This document shows positions 6,882-13,550 of a DNA stretch of 14,249 bases, piece after piece. The DNA is from Bog-159 sp035602155. GTDB lineage: Bacteria; Acidobacteriota; Terriglobia; Bryobacterales; Bryobacteraceae. Location of the stretch: positions 1 to 14,249 of the forward strand of contig DATNMW010000281.1 of assembly GCA_035602155.1 (NCBI GenBank), written 5' to 3'. Numbering within the stretch: the first letter of the stretch is position 1; the number at the start of each line of letters is the position of its first letter. The position numbers were made by a program, and so were the translations under genes. Below the pieces are notes generated by a model that saw only the letters and a list, made by a program, of their open reading frames with translations, was not told the origin of the DNA and ran no database searches.

Positions 6882-7301
6882 ATGGCTGTTCTGCAGAGGA
6901 ACTTTCGCGTGTCGACGCGGGGCCATTCGGACGTCCTCGATATTACGCCGCAGGTGGCCCGGATCGTGGCAGAGAGCGGTATCCGGCAGGGCATCGTAAA
7001 TATTGCCGGCGTGGGGTCCACGCTGGGCATCGCCACTTTGGAATTCGAGCCGGGATGCGTGGCGGATTTGCAGCGCGCGCTGGAGCAAATCGCCCCCGTG
7101 GGCGGCGACTACGCGCATAACGCGCGGTGGGGCGACGGCAATGGATACGCGCATCTGCGCAGCGCCTTGGTGGGCACTGCCCGCAGCTTTCCCGTCGCCG
7201 AAGGGCGCATCGGAACCGGCACATGGCAACAGATCGTGTTGTGCGATTTTGACAACCGCGCGCGGGATCGGCAAGTCCTGGTGACGGTGTTTGGCGAATG
7301 A
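6882..7301 (+). CDS. YjbQ/UPF0047 family protein
   Basis: The 139-aa protein has the family blocks GDGNGYAHLRSALVG (84-98), the basic-acidic turn after SFPV (102-105), GTGTWQQIVLCDFDN (111-125) and a final VLVTVFG strand. The family forms compact trimers; E. coli YjbQ has weak thiamine-phosphate-synthase-like activity, but the physiological role is unclear. The usual HTTAAL segment is replaced by GVGSTLGIATLEFEPG, a variant I associate with a subgroup of the family. H91 remains. It sits 12 bp after rpiB and overlaps the PilZ gene by four bases (ATGA), which suggests translational coupling. The start is the first ATG in frame and matches the family N-terminus. Confidence 0.82.
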   Translation: MAVLQRNFRVSTRGHSDVLDITPQVARIVAESGIRQGIVNIAGVGSTLGIATLEFEPGCVADLQRALEQIAPVGGDYAHNARWGDGNGYAHLRSALVGTARSFPVAEGRIGTGTWQQIVLCDFDNRARDRQVLVTVFGE

Positions 7302-7699
7302 AAGAACGACGCGCGGAACCGCGGTTGTGGTGCTCGGATCTGATCAAAGTACGCCTCGAAGGCGGCGCCCCCGCGGAATTGACCGCAAATCTGGAAGATA
7401 TTTCGCCATCGGGCGCGTGCCTGCAGTTTGAGCGGCAGGTGCCCGTGGGAGCGACGCTAGCGCTCAGACTCGGTCGCTGGAAGTTCCGCGGGCAGGTAAA
7501 ATACTGCCTCCACACTGAGATTGGGTACCTCGCGGGGATTGAGTTCGCGGCCGGACGCAAATGGTCGCGAGAGAAATACGAGCCGAAACACCTTCTCGAT
7601 CCCGTTCAGGTGAGGGTGGGACAGACGGCGGCGCCGGCCACGGCCCAAGGCGCAACCTTTAGTGGAAACCGCCCACCAGGTAGGCGAGAAGAAGAATAA
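7298..7699 (+). CDS. PilZ-domain protein, probable c-di-GMP binder
   Basis: This 133-aa protein is essentially one PilZ domain. R5-x3-R9 (RRAEPR) and D34-x-S-x2-G39 (EDISPSG) are the two c-di-GMP-binding motifs, both intact. The beta-barrel follows to about residue 88. The last 25 residues are low-complexity (Ala/Thr, then Arg/Glu) and look disordered. PilZ proteins act as cytoplasmic receptors that change motility, polysaccharide export or virulence when c-di-GMP rises; the partner is unknown. The start overlaps the yjbQ stop by four bases. The 3' end overlaps a small gene on the other strand by about 40 bp. Confidence 0.88.
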   Translation: MKERRAEPRLWCSDLIKVRLEGGAPAELTANLEDISPSGACLQFERQVPVGATLALRLGRWKFRGQVKYCLHTEIGYLAGIEFAAGRKWSREKYEPKHLLDPVQVRVGQTAAPATAQGATFSGNRPPGRREEE

Positions 7700-7814
7700 G
7701 CAATATCGTTCCCAAGCCTATCCCCGCGCCACCGCCGTAGCCCCAACGGCCATAGCCATAGTATCCGCCCCCGCCACCGAACAGCAGCACCAGAATGATA
7801 ATCAATATCAGCAT
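7659..7814 (-). CDS. Small Gly-rich two-helix membrane peptide (51 aa, DUF3309-like)
   Basis: An ATG at 7812-7814 opens a 51-codon frame. The peptide is a hydrophobic segment (LILIIILVLLF), a glycine/tyrosine-rich centre (GGGGGYYGYGRWGYGGG), then a second hydrophobic segment (GTILLILLLAYLVGG) and His before TAA. This layout resembles the DUF3309-type small membrane proteins. GGAGAAA sits eight bases before the ATG, which supports translation. It overlaps the 3' end of the convergent PilZ gene by 41 bp. It lies next to a CsbD-like gene, and both kinds of gene are often linked with stress. Function unknown. Confidence 0.7.
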   Translation of the reverse strand: MLILIIILVLLFGGGGGYYGYGRWGYGGGAGIGLGTILLILLLAYLVGGFH

Positions 7815-7862
7815 TGAAATTTCTCCGTGTCTAATCGTGAGATCTCGTACCTTCTTGGAGCG

Positions 7863-7902
7863 GTAGGTGGGCTAGGCGCATCGGCATGGTGGCCAGCCCA
7901 CC
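7863..7902. repeat. GTAG-footed hairpin (REP-like, element 3)
   Basis: GTAG at 7863-7866 is followed by GGTGGGCT (7866-7873) and its exact complement AGCCCACC (7895-7902), with a 21-base loop. It lies just beyond the CsbD-like stop codon, so it could also act as a terminator, though no T-run follows on the minus strand. It resembles two other hairpins in the window. Confidence 0.45.
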
Positions 7903-7908
7903 CGACGA

Positions 7909-8088
7909 CTAATTACCCGCCACCTTCTCGATTTGGCCGACTTTCTTTTGGATCTTACCGCCGACCTTTTCGTCTTGACCTTCGGATTCGAGTTCCGGAT
8001 CGTTGGTCACTCGACCGAACTTTTCTTTGACGGCGCCCTTAACTTCATGAGCCTTGCCGGCGGCTTGATCCTTGGTACTGTTTTTCAT
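7909..8088 (-). CDS. CsbD-like stress protein
   Basis: The 59-aa protein MKNSTKDQAAGKAHEVKGAV... is highly charged, with the typical CsbD-like pattern: a K-x2-AAGKA-x-EVKGAVKEKFGR first half and a second half of K/G/Q/E helical heptads (GKIQKKVGQIEKV). Family members are abundant small cytoplasmic proteins induced by general stress; their molecular role is not known. ATG at 8086-8088 is chosen over a frame extending to 8286 because GAGGAGAA lies about seven bases upstream and the family starts here. It is probably transcribed separately from the Spy-like gene, from which a hairpin separates it. Confidence 0.88.
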   Translation of the reverse strand: MKNSTKDQAAGKAHEVKGAVKEKFGRVTNDPELESEGQDEKVGGKIQKKVGQIEKVAGN

Positions 8089-8194
8089 TGTCTTCTCCTC
8101 GCAATTAGCTACAAGCACGTAAGTAGCCAACCGGAGGAATGTTGTCGGGTTGGGAGAGACTGAGGAAATGCTAACAGTTTTCGCTGACGTATGC

Positions 8195-8223
8195 GTAGGA
8201 TGGGGCAGGCGGTTGCGCCTGCC
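8195..8223. repeat. GTAG-footed hairpin (REP-like, element 1)
   Basis: GTAG at 8195-8198, five bases, then GGCAGGCG (8204-8211) and CGCCTGCC (8216-8223) with a four-base loop GTTG. The stem is perfect over eight pairs. It lies about 20 bp past the Spy-like stop on the minus strand, so it may also work as a terminator; no T-run is seen. Confidence 0.5.
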
Positions 8224-8245
8224 TTCCCGACTGAGGATTGGGGAA

Positions 8246-8707
8246 TTAGAACCTTCCGCGGAAACTCGCGGGACCCATGCCGCCACCCATCCGGCCGTGG
8301 CTCTGGCTTTCGAATTGGGTCAGCTTAGCCTGCTGCGCGGGAGTCAGGATCTGGTAGAAGGCCGCTTCAGCCTTACCTTGGTTGGCGGTGGTCTGCGCCG
8401 TCAGGTTGCCAATGGTTGTGGCCGCCTGTTCAATGCCGGCTGCATCATTCGCTTGTACGGCCGTGTTCAGGCTCTGGCGCGCAGTCTTCATGCTGCTGTG
8501 TACCGATGTCTCCGCGGGGGCCGCATTAGTGAAGATGGTAGTCGCCTGCTGTTGCTGGGCGGACGTCAAACTCAGCAAAGTGGTCAGATAGTTGACACGA
8601 TGCTGGACAAAGTTAGCGGGATTGGGGCCGGCCGCCGGGCTCTGGGCGACTAAGGCCGAAACTCCCAGTGCGGATGCGAAAACGAATAGAGCGAGTGTCT
8701 TTTTCAT
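8246..8707 (-). CDS. Periplasmic Spy/CpxP-like LTxxQ protein
   Basis: The protein from ATG 8705-8707 is 153 aa. It begins MKKTLALFVFASALGVSALVAQ, a signal peptide with cleavage near residue 21. The mature part is helical and contains two LTxxQ signatures, LTSAQQQQA (about 47-55) and LTPAQQAKL (about 120-128), the hallmark of the Spy/CpxP superfamily. These periplasmic proteins act as chaperones or as stress sensors feeding two-component systems. The C-terminus is Gly/Arg/Met-rich (GRMGGGMGPASFRGRF), which may bind metal, as in related metal-resistance proteins; that is inference. A GTG six codons upstream would also be in frame but would add polar residues before the signal peptide. Confidence 0.82.
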   Translation of the reverse strand: MKKTLALFVFASALGVSALVAQSPAAGPNPANFVQHRVNYLTTLLSLTSAQQQQATTIFTNAAPAETSVHSSMKTARQSLNTAVQANDAAGIEQAATTIGNLTAQTTANQGKAEAAFYQILTPAQQAKLTQFESQSHGRMGGGMGPASFRGRF

Positions 8708-8914
8708 GGTTGGAAAGGTCCTCACATAAGCTAACGCGCGGGCTCGGCCAAGCGTTGCGCGCTTCCGTTAAACCTTTGTAAAATCAGTGGGTTCACACGA
8801 AAATGACCCGCCCCACAAGGTGGTCTTCTCTCCCACCGGGCGCTTCCGCCCTGTCGATCCCGACGCCCAAAGCGCGCCTGCCGGGTTAAGATTGGATGAG
8901 CACCCAGACCCGCT

Positions 8915-10300
8915 ATGCAACAATACGACCTGATTGTCATCGGCTCCGGGCCAGCCGGACAGCGCGCGGCCATACAGGGCGCCAAGTCCGGGAAACGCGT
9001 CGCTCTGATCGAACGGCGCGAAGTGGTCGGCGGCACCTGCATCAATTCCGGCACAATCCCCAGCAAGACCATGCGCGAGGCCGTGCTGCATCTCTCGGGC
9101 TTCGAGTACCAAGGCATCTACGGCGTCAGCTACCGCGTCAAGGAAAAGATCACTATGGGGGATCTGGGGTTCCGCGTGCAGCACGTCATCAAGACTGAAA
9201 CCGATATCACCCAGGCGCAGCTCTCGCGCAACGGCATCGAAGTGATCTATGGCACCGCGCGCTTCGTAGACCCCACCCATGTCCGCGTCGAAAACAGCCG
9301 CGGCGTATCGGACTACGAAGCCGCCATTATCGTCATAGCCACCGGCACGAAGCCATCCATGTCGCCAAAAGTGCCCCTGAACGGCCGCACCATCATCAAC
9401 AGCGACCAGATCCTGCAGATGCCGGAGATCCCCAAGATCCTGATCGTGGTAGGCGGCGGCGTGATCGGTGTGGAATACACTTGCATGTTCGCCGCGTTGG
9501 GCATGCGCGTCATCCTGGTGGAGAAGAGGCCCCGGCTGCTGGAGTTCGCCGACGCCGAAATCGTCGAAGCGCTTTCCTACCATTTGCGCGACCACCGCGT
9601 CACCATGCGGCTCAATGAGGAAGTGGAAAGCGTGGAAGATACACCCACCGGCGTGGTCGCCAACCTGATGAGCAAGAAGAAAATCTCGGGCGACGCACTG
9701 CTCTACGCCGTGGGCCGCCAAGGCAACGTGGAAGAGTTGGACCTGCCCTCTGCCGGTCTGGAGGCCGATAGCCGCGGCCGCATTCCGGTAAGCCCGTGCT
9801 ACCAAACCAAGCAGCCCAACATTTACGCGGCGGGCGACGTCATCGGATTTCCCAGCCTGGCATCCGTTTCCATGGAGCAGGGACGCATCGCGGCGGCCAC
9901 AGCCCTGGGGATACCGGTGCATTCCAACCCGGCAACTTATCCGTACGGCATTTACACGATTCCGGAAATATCATTCATCGGAAAAACTGAAGAGCAGTTG
10001 ACCGAGGACGACATTCCCTATGAGGTGGGCGTGGCTTACTATCGCGAGATCGCGCGCGGGCAGATCCGCGGCGATACTACCGGCCGCCTCAAGCTGATCT
10101 TTAATCGGGAGACCAAGGAAATATTAGGTGTGCATATCATCGGTGAAGGTGCATCCGAATTGCTGCACATCGGCCAAGCCGTCATGATCCTGAAAGGGAC
10201 CATCGAGTATTTCGTGGACACGGTCTTCAATTATCCGACCTTGGCCGAATGTTACAAGGCCGCCGCGTTCAACGGCCTGAATAAACTGACGCGCTTGTAG
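8915..10300 (+). CDS. sthA: Si-specific soluble pyridine nucleotide transhydrogenase
   Basis: The 461-aa length fits SthA (466 aa in E. coli). Order of parts: FAD-binding GSGPAG (10-15), the segment GGTCINSGTIPSKTMREA (39-56), the NAD(P)-binding GGGVIGVEY (about 179-187), the second FAD motif IYAAGDVIGFPSLA (about 306-319), and the dimer domain ending EYFVDTVFNYPTLAECYKAAA. The second cysteine of the disulfide reductase CxxxxC pair is absent (GTIPS), which separates SthA from lipoamide dehydrogenase and mercuric reductase. It moves hydride between NADPH and NAD+ in the cytoplasm, balancing redox pools. No Shine-Dalgarno is visible; TAAGAT at 8887-8892 may be its -10. A ROK gene follows 40 bp on, beyond a hairpin that touches the stop codon. 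Confidence 0.92.
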   Translation: MQQYDLIVIGSGPAGQRAAIQGAKSGKRVALIERREVVGGTCINSGTIPSKTMREAVLHLSGFEYQGIYGVSYRVKEKITMGDLGFRVQHVIKTETDITQAQLSRNGIEVIYGTARFVDPTHVRVENSRGVSDYEAAIIVIATGTKPSMSPKVPLNGRTIINSDQILQMPEIPKILIVVGGGVIGVEYTCMFAALGMRVILVEKRPRLLEFADAEIVEALSYHLRDHRVTMRLNEEVESVEDTPTGVVANLMSKKKISGDALLYAVGRQGNVEELDLPSAGLEADSRGRIPVSPCYQTKQPNIYAAGDVIGFPSLASVSMEQGRIAAATALGIPVHSNPATYPYGIYTIPEISFIGKTEEQLTEDDIPYEVGVAYYREIARGQIRGDTTGRLKLIFNRETKEILGVHIIGEGASELLHIGQAVMILKGTIEYFVDTVFNYPTLAECYKAAAFNGLNKLTRL

Positions 10301-10322
10301 GACAGGCCTCCCGGCCTGTCCT
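10297..10322. repeat. GTAG-footed hairpin between sthA and ROK gene (REP-like, element 2)
   Basis: AGGACAGGCC (10299-10308) and GGCCTGTCCT (10313-10322) form a perfect ten-pair stem with a four-base loop TCCC. GTAG at 10297-10300 overlaps the sthA stop codon and the foot of the stem. It could attenuate read-through into the ROK gene. The equivalent place before the second ROK copy lacks this hairpin. Confidence 0.6.
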
Positions 10323-10340
10323 CGTAATTTGGAGAACTAA

Positions 10341-11231
10341 ATGGGGCAAACAATAGGCGTCCTGGCGACCAGGCAAGTCGCGGTAGGAGTGGTGGAGGAT
10401 AATGCGCTGACCGGCCCGATCCGGGTCTATCCGGAGGGGATCGAGAATCCCGACGCGCTCCGCACCATGACCGGCGACGAGATTGCCGAACTAATCGGGC
10501 AGCAGGTGCTGATAGCCGCGCAGGGCCGCCGCATCGACAGCGTGGGTGTGGGTTTCCCGGGCGTGATCCGCAACGGGGTCGTGGAAGAATCGCCCAACCT
10601 GCAACAGATTAAAGGATTCCCCTTCGCCGCGGCTCTGTGCGGGGTGCTCGGCAGGGGCGGATTAGCGGCCTCCGTGCTAATCCTTAACGACGCCGATGCC
10701 ATCGCCGCCGGCGTAGCCGCCACGCGCGGCCACCTGGAAAAGTTGATCCGCATCTGGTACCTGGGAGACGGCGTCGGTTTCGGACGCTACCCGCAGGCGG
10801 AGGGCATCTGGGAGGGCGGCCATATGGTGGTCTCGCTCGATCCCAAGGAGCATTATTGCGGCTGCGGCGGCGTGGGTCACCTGGAAGGGATCATGGGACA
10901 TCGCGCCATGCGCCTGCGCTTTCTCGATATGGAGCCCGAGGAGGTATTCGCGGCGGCGCACGAAGGCGACGTGCGCTGCAGCACCTTCGTGAAGCGCTGG
11001 CACCGCGCGCTGGCGGCCGCCTCGGCCAGCAGCATCCACTTGGATGGGCCGGGCAAATTCTTCATCATGGGCCCGAACGCGCCATACGTGGATCTGGGAC
11101 TGGTGGCGCAATATATTCACGAGATGGTGAAGATGACTCCGCTGCAGGGCAGCTTGTTCGAGATTATTTCGAGCAGCCACGATCTGGCCATTGTGGGCGC
11201 AGCGGTGAACGCCCGCCGCGCCGCTATATAA
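10341..11231 (+). CDS. ROK-family protein with altered phosphate loop, copy 1
   Basis: The protein is 296 aa. The ROK features are GVGFPGVIRNG (68-78), LNDADAIAAGVA with the catalytic-type Asp117, LGDGVGFGRY (141-150), GGH161, and the zinc-binding segment C173-G-C175-G-G-V-G-H180-L-E182, where the usual third Cys is His. The N-terminus IGVLATRQVAVGVVED lacks the DxGGTK phosphate loop needed for ATP in ROK sugar kinases. A regulatory or sugar-sensing role therefore seems likelier than kinase activity (inference). GGAGA at 10331-10335 is a good ribosome binding site, and the gene probably follows sthA in a transcript that passes a hairpin. An almost identical copy starts at 13551. Confidence 0.82.
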   Translation: MGQTIGVLATRQVAVGVVEDNALTGPIRVYPEGIENPDALRTMTGDEIAELIGQQVLIAAQGRRIDSVGVGFPGVIRNGVVEESPNLQQIKGFPFAAALCGVLGRGGLAASVLILNDADAIAAGVAATRGHLEKLIRIWYLGDGVGFGRYPQAEGIWEGGHMVVSLDPKEHYCGCGGVGHLEGIMGHRAMRLRFLDMEPEEVFAAAHEGDVRCSTFVKRWHRALAAASASSIHLDGPGKFFIMGPNAPYVDLGLVAQYIHEMVKMTPLQGSLFEIISSSHDLAIVGAAVNARRAAI

Positions 11232-11305
11232 TCGGAGGGCGGGCAATCTTGCCCTGGGATCCCCTCTGGGGACGCCTTTCAGCCGGCCTTTCGAGGAGGA
11301 ACCTC

Positions 11306-12687
11306 ATGACGCATTCCAGCAAGCCTTCCCCAAGGGCGGGCGGCTTTCTTAGCCTTGTGAACCTAGCCGCGCTGGCGACCCTTATGCCCCGTCCCAGCGC
11401 CGCGCAAAGCGCGTCTTATGAAACGCTGTACAGTTTCAAGGGCAGCCCCGACGGCGCCGATCCCAAGGGGGATTGGTAATCGGTACGGATGGTGCGCTCT
11501 ATGGCACCACCTTTGCGGGAGGGACATCCGTGCTCGGCACAGTTTTTGTGATGACGAAGCCCGCGGGAGAGCCCTGGAAGGAAACCGTGCTCCACAATTT
11601 CAGCGGGTCAGACGGACAATACCCCCAATCAACTTTGGTCTTCGGTAGCACGGGTGCCCTTTTAGGCGCCACGGTCGGGGGCGGGGCCGGTGCCGGCACA
11701 ATCTTCGAACTGGCGCCACCCACCACGGCGGGGGATCCCTGGACGGAAACCGTCCTGTACGGCTTCGGCTACACGTCCAACAGTCAGAACGTAGTTCCGA
11801 ACGGACCGGTGCTGATTGGCCCAGGGGGAACGCTGTACACCACGACCCAGGGTTCGCCGTTTGAGGAGGGTTACATTCTCGGGTTAGCGATCGCCTTGGT
11901 GCCCCCTTCGACGCAGGGAGGGGACTGGACAGAGTACGAACTATTTGCCTTCGGCGGCACCGCGGGAGTTGACGGAGATAGTCCCCAGGCGGGCCTAGTG
12001 TCCGAAGGCGGATCCTTGTTCGGGACCACCGAATACGCAGGCGATCCATATTGCGGCCCGGCTGGCAGCGGCACGGTCTACGAGCTGACGCCCCCAGCGA
12101 ACCACGCGAGTGCCTGGACCGAGACGACAATCTACACCTTCGGCGACACACCCGGCGACGGCGGTGGCTCGCTGGCCGCCCTTACCGTGGGTCCGGGCGG
12201 AGTGCTCGACGGCACGACAAGCATCGGCGGCTCTATCACGTGCCCGAGAGCCGAGGGCGGCGGCGATGACGGCTGTGGCACCGTCTTCCAGTTGACGCCG
12301 CCAACTTCACCGGGCGGGAACTGGACAGAGGCCGTGATTTACAGCTTTACTGGGACTAACGGTGACGGAGCGTACCCGGCTGCAAGCGTGGTAGTGGGCA
12401 AGGACGGCGCTCTCTACGGAACGACCGAGCGCGGCGGAAGCGCCACCTCGGCTTGTCCGGCCACATATGACGTGATAGCGGGCTGCGGCACGGTATTCCA
12501 GCTGACGCCGCCAGGCGTGCCAGGCGGTGCCTGGTCGGAGACGGTGCTGCACAGCTTTTCGGACGCGAACGGCTATGGATCGATGCCCGTGGCAGGCCTC
12601 GCCCTGAGCTCAACGGGCGTACTCTACGGTGCCACGTCCGGGGGAGGCACCGCGGGCAAAGGCACAGTATTCGCCGTGGCGCCGTGA
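11306..12687 (+). CDS. Secreted Gloeo_Verruco-repeat (TIGR03803-like) seven-unit propeller protein, frameshifted
   Basis: The start at 11306 has GAGGAGG about five to six bases upstream and encodes a signal peptide (hydrophobic SLVNLAALATLM, cleavage near SAAQS). The frame stops at 11477-11479, but the repeats continue in the next frame to 12687. Adding one G to the five-G run at 11467-11471 would restore KGGLVIGTDGALYGTT and give about 460 aa. There are seven units, each with xETxxxSF, GxLYGTT and GTVFxLTPP-like blocks. Seven units suggest a seven-bladed beta-propeller. Units 5 and 6 carry Cys pairs that could form disulfides (CPRAEGGGDDGC, CPATYDVIAGC). It would be secreted or surface-located; function unknown. 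The break may be a real mutation, a phase-variable tract or a sequencing error. Confidence 0.75.
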
Positions 12688-12750
12688 CCGGGTGGTCACC
12701 GCCTGCGCCGGGAGAACGCGTCTCACAGTCCAAACTCGGATGCGGAATGG

Positions 12751-12891
12751 TCGAAGGGGGTTGAGCACCTGGACGTCCTCGAAGCGGCGGTCAGCCTGGA
12801 AATCCTCCGACAGCACCTACCGCGCGCCGGAACGCTCCGCAGCCGCGAGAATCAGGGCATCCCAGCAGGCGCCGCCATGCGGATAAGCGCG
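12751..12891 (-). pseudogene. C-terminal remnant of a VapC-like PIN-domain toxin
   Basis: Read on the minus strand, the frame gives GGACWDALILAAAERSGAR, then a TAG at 12817-12819, then LSEDFQADRRF and VQVLNPLRP. This is the last third of a PIN domain, with the conserved Asp of WDAL and the SED acidic pair. Full VapC proteins are about 130-140 aa; only about 45 residues remain. The TAG stands where relatives have an aromatic residue (GARYLLSED). The remnant begins within ten bases of the hicA stop codon, so the incoming hicBA or a deletion probably removed the 5' part. No partner antitoxin is seen. Confidence 0.68.
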
Positions 12892-12898
12892 GGTCGAG

Positions 12899-13153
12899 CT
12901 ATTTCTTCACAATGCCCAGTCGGATAAGGTCGCTCTCGGTCCAAAAAGCCTGAACTTCGATCATCGTCTTCAGGGTTTTGATGGTGAACGTGTCCCCTCC
13001 CCCGTGCGGCGCCACCGTGACGCGCCGTCCATCGGCGTGGCCGTAGCGTTGATGAGAACCTTTTTGGCGGATGAAATAAAACCCGTCGCGGGTGAGAGCG
13101 GCGATTATTTCTCGGGCGGTGATCGACCGGATGCGGCTATAGTCGATGCCCAT
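12899..13153 (-). CDS. hicA: HicA-family mRNA interferase toxin
   Basis: This 84-aa protein has the double-stranded-RNA-binding-like HicA fold. SITAREIIAALTRDGFYFIRQKGSHQRYGH holds the core, with catalytic His34 in KGSHQRY, and RRVTVAPHGGGDTFTIKTLKTMI is the second strand-helix. HicA cleaves mRNA when free of its antitoxin HicB. It begins three bases after the hicB stop, on the same strand, so the two are co-transcribed and probably coupled. The order hicB then hicA is the reverse of the classical hicAB, though it occurs in other loci. The C-terminal tail of about 15 residues (AFWTESDLIRLGIVKK) is longer than in many HicA. Confidence 0.88.
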   Translation of the reverse strand: MGIDYSRIRSITAREIIAALTRDGFYFIRQKGSHQRYGHADGRRVTVAPHGGGDTFTIKTLKTMIEVQAFWTESDLIRLGIVKK

Positions 13154-13156
13154 GGC

Positions 13157-13429
13157 CTACACGGTGACGGCGATGCGGGGTTGCTGTTGGGAAACCTCCT
13201 CGACCTCCACCAAATCGAGCGGCCCTTCGGGCAGCGGTTTACCGTCCTCAATGGATTCCTGGACGATCATCCGGACAACTTCGTTGATGCGACGCAATGC
13301 CTCCTCTCTGGTGCGTCCCGAGGTTGCGGCGCCAATGCTTTCGAGCGCCGGGATGTGCGCAAACCACGCCGGGTTGCCCTGGGCATCCTCGTCCGGCTCC
13401 ACCACGACTTTGAATCTGTAGGTTTTCAT
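13157..13429 (-). CDS. hicB: HicB-family antitoxin
   Basis: The 90-aa protein starts MKTYRFKVVVEPDEDAQGNPAWFAHIPALE (residues 1-30), the partial RNase-H-like fold of HicB/UPF0150. SGRTREEALRRINEVVRMIVQ (38-58) is the following helix. It would bind and inhibit HicA. The C-terminal part (PLPEGPLDLVEVEEV) shows no clear helix-turn-helix or ribbon-helix-helix, so DNA binding by this protein is doubtful. ATG at 13427-13429 is chosen because the family begins here; a longer frame to 13492 would run through the promoter. It lies directly after the duplication junction that carries the second ROK copy. Confidence 0.85.
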   Translation of the reverse strand: MKTYRFKVVVEPDEDAQGNPAWFAHIPALESIGAATSGRTREEALRRINEVVRMIVQESIEDGKPLPEGPLDLVEVEEVSQQQPRIAVTV

Positions 13430-13463
13430 GATAGATACTAGACGCACATCCGCATTTGCCTCC

Positions 13464-13492
13464 AGTGTAAGCCGCGCAGCATGCGCGGTCAA
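13464..13492 (-). promoter_or_regulatory. hicBA promoter with palindrome in the spacer
   Basis: On the minus strand, TTGACC (13487-13492) and TACACT (13464-13469) are separated by exactly 17 bases, a good sigma-70 promoter. Within the spacer, CCGCGCA-GCA-TGCGCGG (13472-13488) is a perfect seven-base inverted repeat with a three-base centre, a likely operator. Placement between -35 and -10 would allow a bound repressor to block RNA polymerase. Which protein binds is unknown. Confidence 0.62.
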
Positions 13493-13496
13493 ATGC

Positions 13497-13533
13497 GTCG
13501 GAACGGGGCCTGAACAAACTGACGCGACTGTAG
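13497..13533 (+). pseudogene. Fossil of the sthA 3' end
   Basis: The stretch just before the second ROK copy matches the last roughly 30 bases of sthA. CCTGAACAAACTGACGCG (13509-13526) differs at one base from the sthA tail CCTGAATAAACTGACGCG, and both go on to a TAG (13531-13533) five codon-tail bases later. The match fades upstream of about 13497 (extra GG, then no similarity). It marks the left edge of the duplicated segment. Confidence 0.8.
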
Positions 13534-13550
13534 TCTAGTGGAGAGTTAAC

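Noticed and set aside
6035..7120. Long open frame (361 codons) on the plus strand
   Set aside because: It crosses the beta-propeller gene antisense and then rpiB and yjbQ out of frame; Gly/Arg-rich with no recognisable domain.
8768..9922. Long open frame (384 codons) on the minus strand
   Set aside because: It runs antisense through the well-supported sthA gene, its translation is His/Gly/Asp-rich with no domain, and such mirror frames are common in GC-rich coding DNA.
11241..11254. Short hairpin GGGCA-ATCT-TGCCC after ROK copy 1
   Set aside because: Five pairs only, no T-run; too weak to call a terminator.
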